5,410 nt of DNA from an uncultured Pseudomonadota bacterium (lineage in GTDB: Bacteria; Pseudomonadota; Gammaproteobacteria; Burkholderiales; SG8-39): positions 1 through 5,410 of the forward strand of contig CAIPGJ010000688.1 of the NCBI GenBank assembly GCA_903864555.1, given 5' to 3'. A model generated the notes under the pieces. The model searched no databases. It was not told the DNA's origin and worked only from the letters and a program-made list of their open reading frames with translations. The translations under genes were made by a program, and so were the position numbers. Positions 5,259 to 5,410 of the stretch are shown piece after piece. Every line of letters begins with the position of its first letter. The stretch's first letter is position 1.

Positions 5259-5287
5259 AGAATGCTTCAACGCCGTGGCATTGTCAA
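5259..5287 (-). promoter_or_regulatory. Promoter of the SWIB gene
   Basis: On the minus strand a perfect -35 TTGACA (5287-5282) is followed by a 17-bp spacer and CATTCT (5264-5259), a 3-of-6 match to the -10 consensus. The strong -35 and ideal spacing make it the best promoter candidate in this spacer. Transcription would start near 5252, giving a leader of about 60 nt that contains the GGAGGGAG ribosome site. Confidence 0.5.
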
Positions 5288-5402
5288 CGGCTGCAAGGGC
5301 TATTTCAAAGTAATTTTCCCTCTGAAAATGCAGAATTCCACAAGCCATGCTGCGTGCCGCAAGCATGCTCATGCCTCGTCCGGGCGCATTGCCTGCTTGT
5401 CC

Positions 5403-5408
5403 TATAAT
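5403..5408 (+). promoter_or_regulatory. TATAAT at the right edge, possible -10 box of a gene beyond the window
   Basis: A perfect TATAAT lies two bases from the end of the window, in the context GTCCTATAATCC. The sequence 17 bp upstream (CCGGGC around 5380-5385) is a poor -35. It could belong to a plus-strand gene or RNA to the right, divergent from SWIB. The evidence is a single hexamer. Confidence 0.3.
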
Positions 5409-5410
5409 CC

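Noticed and set aside
4892..5407. A 171-codon plus-strand frame opposite the SWIB gene.
   Set aside because: It is antisense to a clear SWIB gene that has a strong ribosome site; its cysteine- and leucine-rich product reflects the complement of lysine codons.

Overview
This 5.4 kb window looks like ordinary chromosomal DNA of a fairly GC-rich proteobacterium. A gammaproteobacterium is most likely, with a betaproteobacterium as the alternative. The reasons are an Escherichia coli-like ferredoxin/flavodoxin-NADP+ reductase ending in ENYW, a DUF6279-type lipoprotein, a DUF423 (YgdD-like) membrane protein and a SWIB protein with a lysine/alanine-rich tail. I see no rRNA, tRNA, CRISPR array, transposase, integrase or phage gene.

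Layout from left to right. (1) The first 744 bases hold the N-terminal 248 codons of a glycerate 2-kinase (TtuD/GckA family) on the minus strand; its C-terminal MOFRL half lies outside the window. (2) A 267-bp divergent spacer separates it from a plus-strand gene for a small exported ankyrin-repeat protein. (3) That gene converges with a minus-strand DUF423 gene. The spacer between them holds two intrinsic terminators of opposite polarity that share one stem arm, so the hairpins exclude each other. (4) DUF423 diverges from a plus-strand cluster of three genes: a MaoC-like (hot-dog fold) hydratase, fpr, and a DUF6279 lipoprotein whose GTG start overlaps the fpr stop codon. The divergent spacer has a perfect TATAAT inside the near-palindrome GTATAATAC, which may serve both directions. 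(5) A 220-bp GC-rich convergent spacer with small hairpins and an 11-bp direct repeat follows. (6) A minus-strand SWIB/MDM2-domain protein with a histone-H1-like basic tail has a strong Shine-Dalgarno and a TTGACA promoter. A TATAAT at the extreme right edge hints at a further plus-strand promoter.

How the genes work together: MaoC, fpr and the lipoprotein probably share a transcript (46-bp gap, then a 4-bp overlap), but I cannot derive a common pathway. Fpr moves electrons between NADPH and ferredoxin or flavodoxin, the MaoC protein probably hydrates an enoyl-CoA, and the lipoprotein has no known job. The other genes look like independent units. I found no convincing novel defence or mobile system. 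The most interesting signals are the shared-arm convergent terminators, the possible bidirectional promoter and the coupled fpr-lipoprotein pair.
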